The notes beneath the pieces were generated by a model. It saw only the letters and a program-made list of their open reading frames with translations, had not been told where the DNA came from and ran no database searches. A DNA stretch of 64,000 nucleotides, from NCBI RefSeq assembly GCF_003946865.1, contig NZ_QXTH01000007.1, forward strand, positions 1-64,000. Direction: 5' to 3'. The position numbers and the translations under genes are program-made. Origin of the DNA: Antribacter gilvus. Lineage in GTDB: Bacteria > Actinomycetota > Actinomycetes > Actinomycetales > Cellulomonadaceae. Within the stretch, counting starts at the first letter, position 1. The number at the start of each line of letters is the position of its first letter. Below, in pieces: positions 62,936 to 64,000 of this stretch.

Positions 62936-63843
62936 CCCTTCACCGACCCGATCATGACGCCCTTCTCGAAGTACTTCTGCAGGAAGGGGTAGAGGATCAC
63001 GACGGGCAGGGTCGACACGACGATCACGCCGTACTTGATCTGGTCCGCGTACTGCTGACCGTATCCGCCTCCCGTGCCCCCGGCCCCGCCGGCGCCTCCG
63101 GCGAAGGCGGAGTTCGAGATCAGGATGTCGCGCAGCACGATCTGCAGCGGCTGCTTGTCGTAGTCACGGATGAATACCAGGCCGGTGAAGAAGTCGTTCC
63201 AGTGCTGGACCAGGTAGTACAGCATGATCACCGACAGGATCGCCTTGGACAGCGGCAGCGCGACCAGGGCGAAGAACTGGAAGTCGTTCGCCCCGTCGAG
63301 CCGGGCCGCCTCGTGCAGCTCCTCCGGGATCGAGTTCTCGTAGAAGGCCCTGGCGATGATGAGGTTGTAGACGTTCAGGGCCGTCGGCAGGATGAACACC
63401 CACATGTTGTTCAGGAGCCCGATCTCCTTGTACAGGAGGTAGGTCGGGATGAGCCCGCCGTTGAAGAACATCGTGAACGCGAAGAAGAACATCAGCGGCT
63501 TGCGCGCCACGAACTCGCGCCGTGACAGCGCATAGGCGGCGGGGATGGTGACGAGCATGTTCACCGCCGTGCCGACCACGGTGTACAGGAGGGTGTTCCG
63601 GTACCCGGTCCAGATGCGCTGGTCCGAGAGGATCTGCTCGTACCCGAACCAGCTGATCCCCTGCGGCAGGAACCACACCGCGCCGGACTGCACGAGCTGG
63701 GGCGAGCTCATCGACGCGATCACGACGAAGTAGATCGGGTAGAGGGTCACGAACACGACCAGGGCGAGCGTGATCGCGACGAGGGCGGAGAAGGCGACGT
63801 CGCCGGGTGTGCGGTACCGGTGGCGCGCAAGGGTGCTCAGCAT
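62932..63843 (-). CDS. Carbohydrate ABC transporter permease (LplC/YtcP type)
   Basis: A 303-residue permease with six membrane helices and the EAA loop EELHEAARLDGANDFQFFALVALPL (EAA...G). The gap between helices near FAGGAGGAGGTGGGYG is an unusual Gly-rich insertion (~residues 256-270). The tail EKGVMIGSVKG is typical of LplC. ATG 63843 has GGGAGG upstream; GTG 63864 is in frame too. It pairs with the permease at the right edge. It imports an oligosaccharide probably cleaved by GH31. Confidence 0.9.
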   Translation of the reverse strand: MLSTLARHRYRTPGDVAFSALVAITLALVVFVTLYPIYFVVIASMSSPQLVQSGAVWFLPQGISWFGYEQILSDQRIWTGYRNTLLYTVVGTAVNMLVTIPAAYALSRREFVARKPLMFFFAFTMFFNGGLIPTYLLYKEIGLLNNMWVFILPTALNVYNLIIARAFYENSIPEELHEAARLDGANDFQFFALVALPLSKAILSVIMLYYLVQHWNDFFTGLVFIRDYDKQPLQIVLRDILISNSAFAGGAGGAGGTGGGYGQQYADQIKYGVIVVSTLPVVILYPFLQKYFEKGVMIGSVKG

Positions 63844-63860
63844 GTCGGTCCTCCCCTTCA

Positions 63861-64000
63861 CCACAGGCTCGTGTTGGACACGCGCTTGGCAATCTGGTTG
63901 GCGATCACCAGGAACGCGAAGTTGATGACCGTGTTGAACAGACCGATCGCCGTCGAGTAGCTGAACTGGTTGCCCACGATGCCGATCTTGTAGACGTAGG
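63861..64000 (-). CDS. Carbohydrate ABC transporter permease (LplB type), partial
   Basis: Only the last ~46 codons lie in the window: YVYKIGIVGNQFSYSTAIGL, then NTVINFAFLVIANQIAKRVSNTSLW and stop (63861-63863). This is the C-terminal helix of an LplB/YteP-type permease. The gene continues beyond position 64000. Its stop lies 17 bp before the LplC-type ATG. Confidence 0.8.

Noticed and set aside
1-64000. CRISPR array, prophage or insertion sequence
   Set aside because: No regularly spaced direct repeats, no transposase or integrase with catalytic motifs, and no phage structural genes were seen.

Overview
The window is about 70% or more G+C, uses GTG starts and overlapping GTGA/ATGA stop-start junctions freely, and carries actinobacterial marker families: an MptB-type mannosyltransferase, an LPxTG protein, NrtR, GH62/GH39 xylan enzymes and large type I PKS genes. 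Together with the plant-polysaccharide enzymes this suggests a Cellulomonas/Promicromonospora-type soil actinobacterium. The genus is an inference.

Positions 1-10,250 form an accessory island of small, poorly conserved genes resembling immunity proteins of polymorphic toxin systems: two paralogous beta-propeller-like proteins, an SMI1/KNR4 protein, several conserved unknowns, and a HigB/HigA toxin-antitoxin pair. The island is decaying. It holds a Nudix-like gene with an in-frame TGA, a DUF5959-like gene with an in-frame TAA, a 200-bp truncated second copy of a gene junction, and a terminator sequence whose 3' half recurs upstream of another gene. Next come an LPxTG surface protein, an FtsX/LolD-type ABC exporter (11.1-14.4 kb), and two polyprenol-phosphate-sugar GT-C glycosyltransferases (14.3-17.2 kb).

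Positions 17.3-21.9 kb are a xylan divergon: a GH39 glycosidase, a LacI regulator and a secreted CBM-GH62 arabinofuranosidase, with two LacI-type operator palindromes. From 22.5 to 24.9 kb lies a leftward cluster with a WXG-domain calpain-type protease (a likely ESX/T7SS-exported effector), facing a lipoprotein. From 24.9 to 28.8 kb is a little-understood set: a PurA-like enzyme, a VWA protein, a J-domain/kinase-like fusion and a NrtR-type Nudix regulator. Two inverted repeats with the same core precede the regulator and the VWA gene. After an MFS exporter comes a 727-residue unknown protein whose start codon lies two bases after the last of two tandem tRNA-shaped RNAs (32.24-32.39 kb). This is the most unusual structure in the window.

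Positions 34.4-53.6 kb are one leftward biosynthetic operon of seven genes: FAAL-ACP-KS-AT-ACP-KS-AT-KR-ACP megasynthase, KS-(decayed AT)-DH-ACP-reductase megasynthase, P450, Tat-exported GMC oxidase, SDR, phosphopantetheinyl transferase and TetR regulator. The logic is fatty-acid activation, about three elongations, reductive release as aldehyde or alcohol, and oxidative tailoring, with a palindromic operator ahead of the first gene. Downstream are an AlkA-like glycosylase, an epimerase with a helical extension, a glycosyltransferase fused to a CDGSH iron-sulfur motif beside a heme-oxygenase-like iron enzyme, and a BBE-type flavoenzyme. The right end is a leftward alpha-xyloside/oligosaccharide uptake operon (LplB/LplC-type permeases, YesL, GH31) that runs off the window.

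Similarity statements come from reading motifs and remembered family patterns. No database search or folding program was run.
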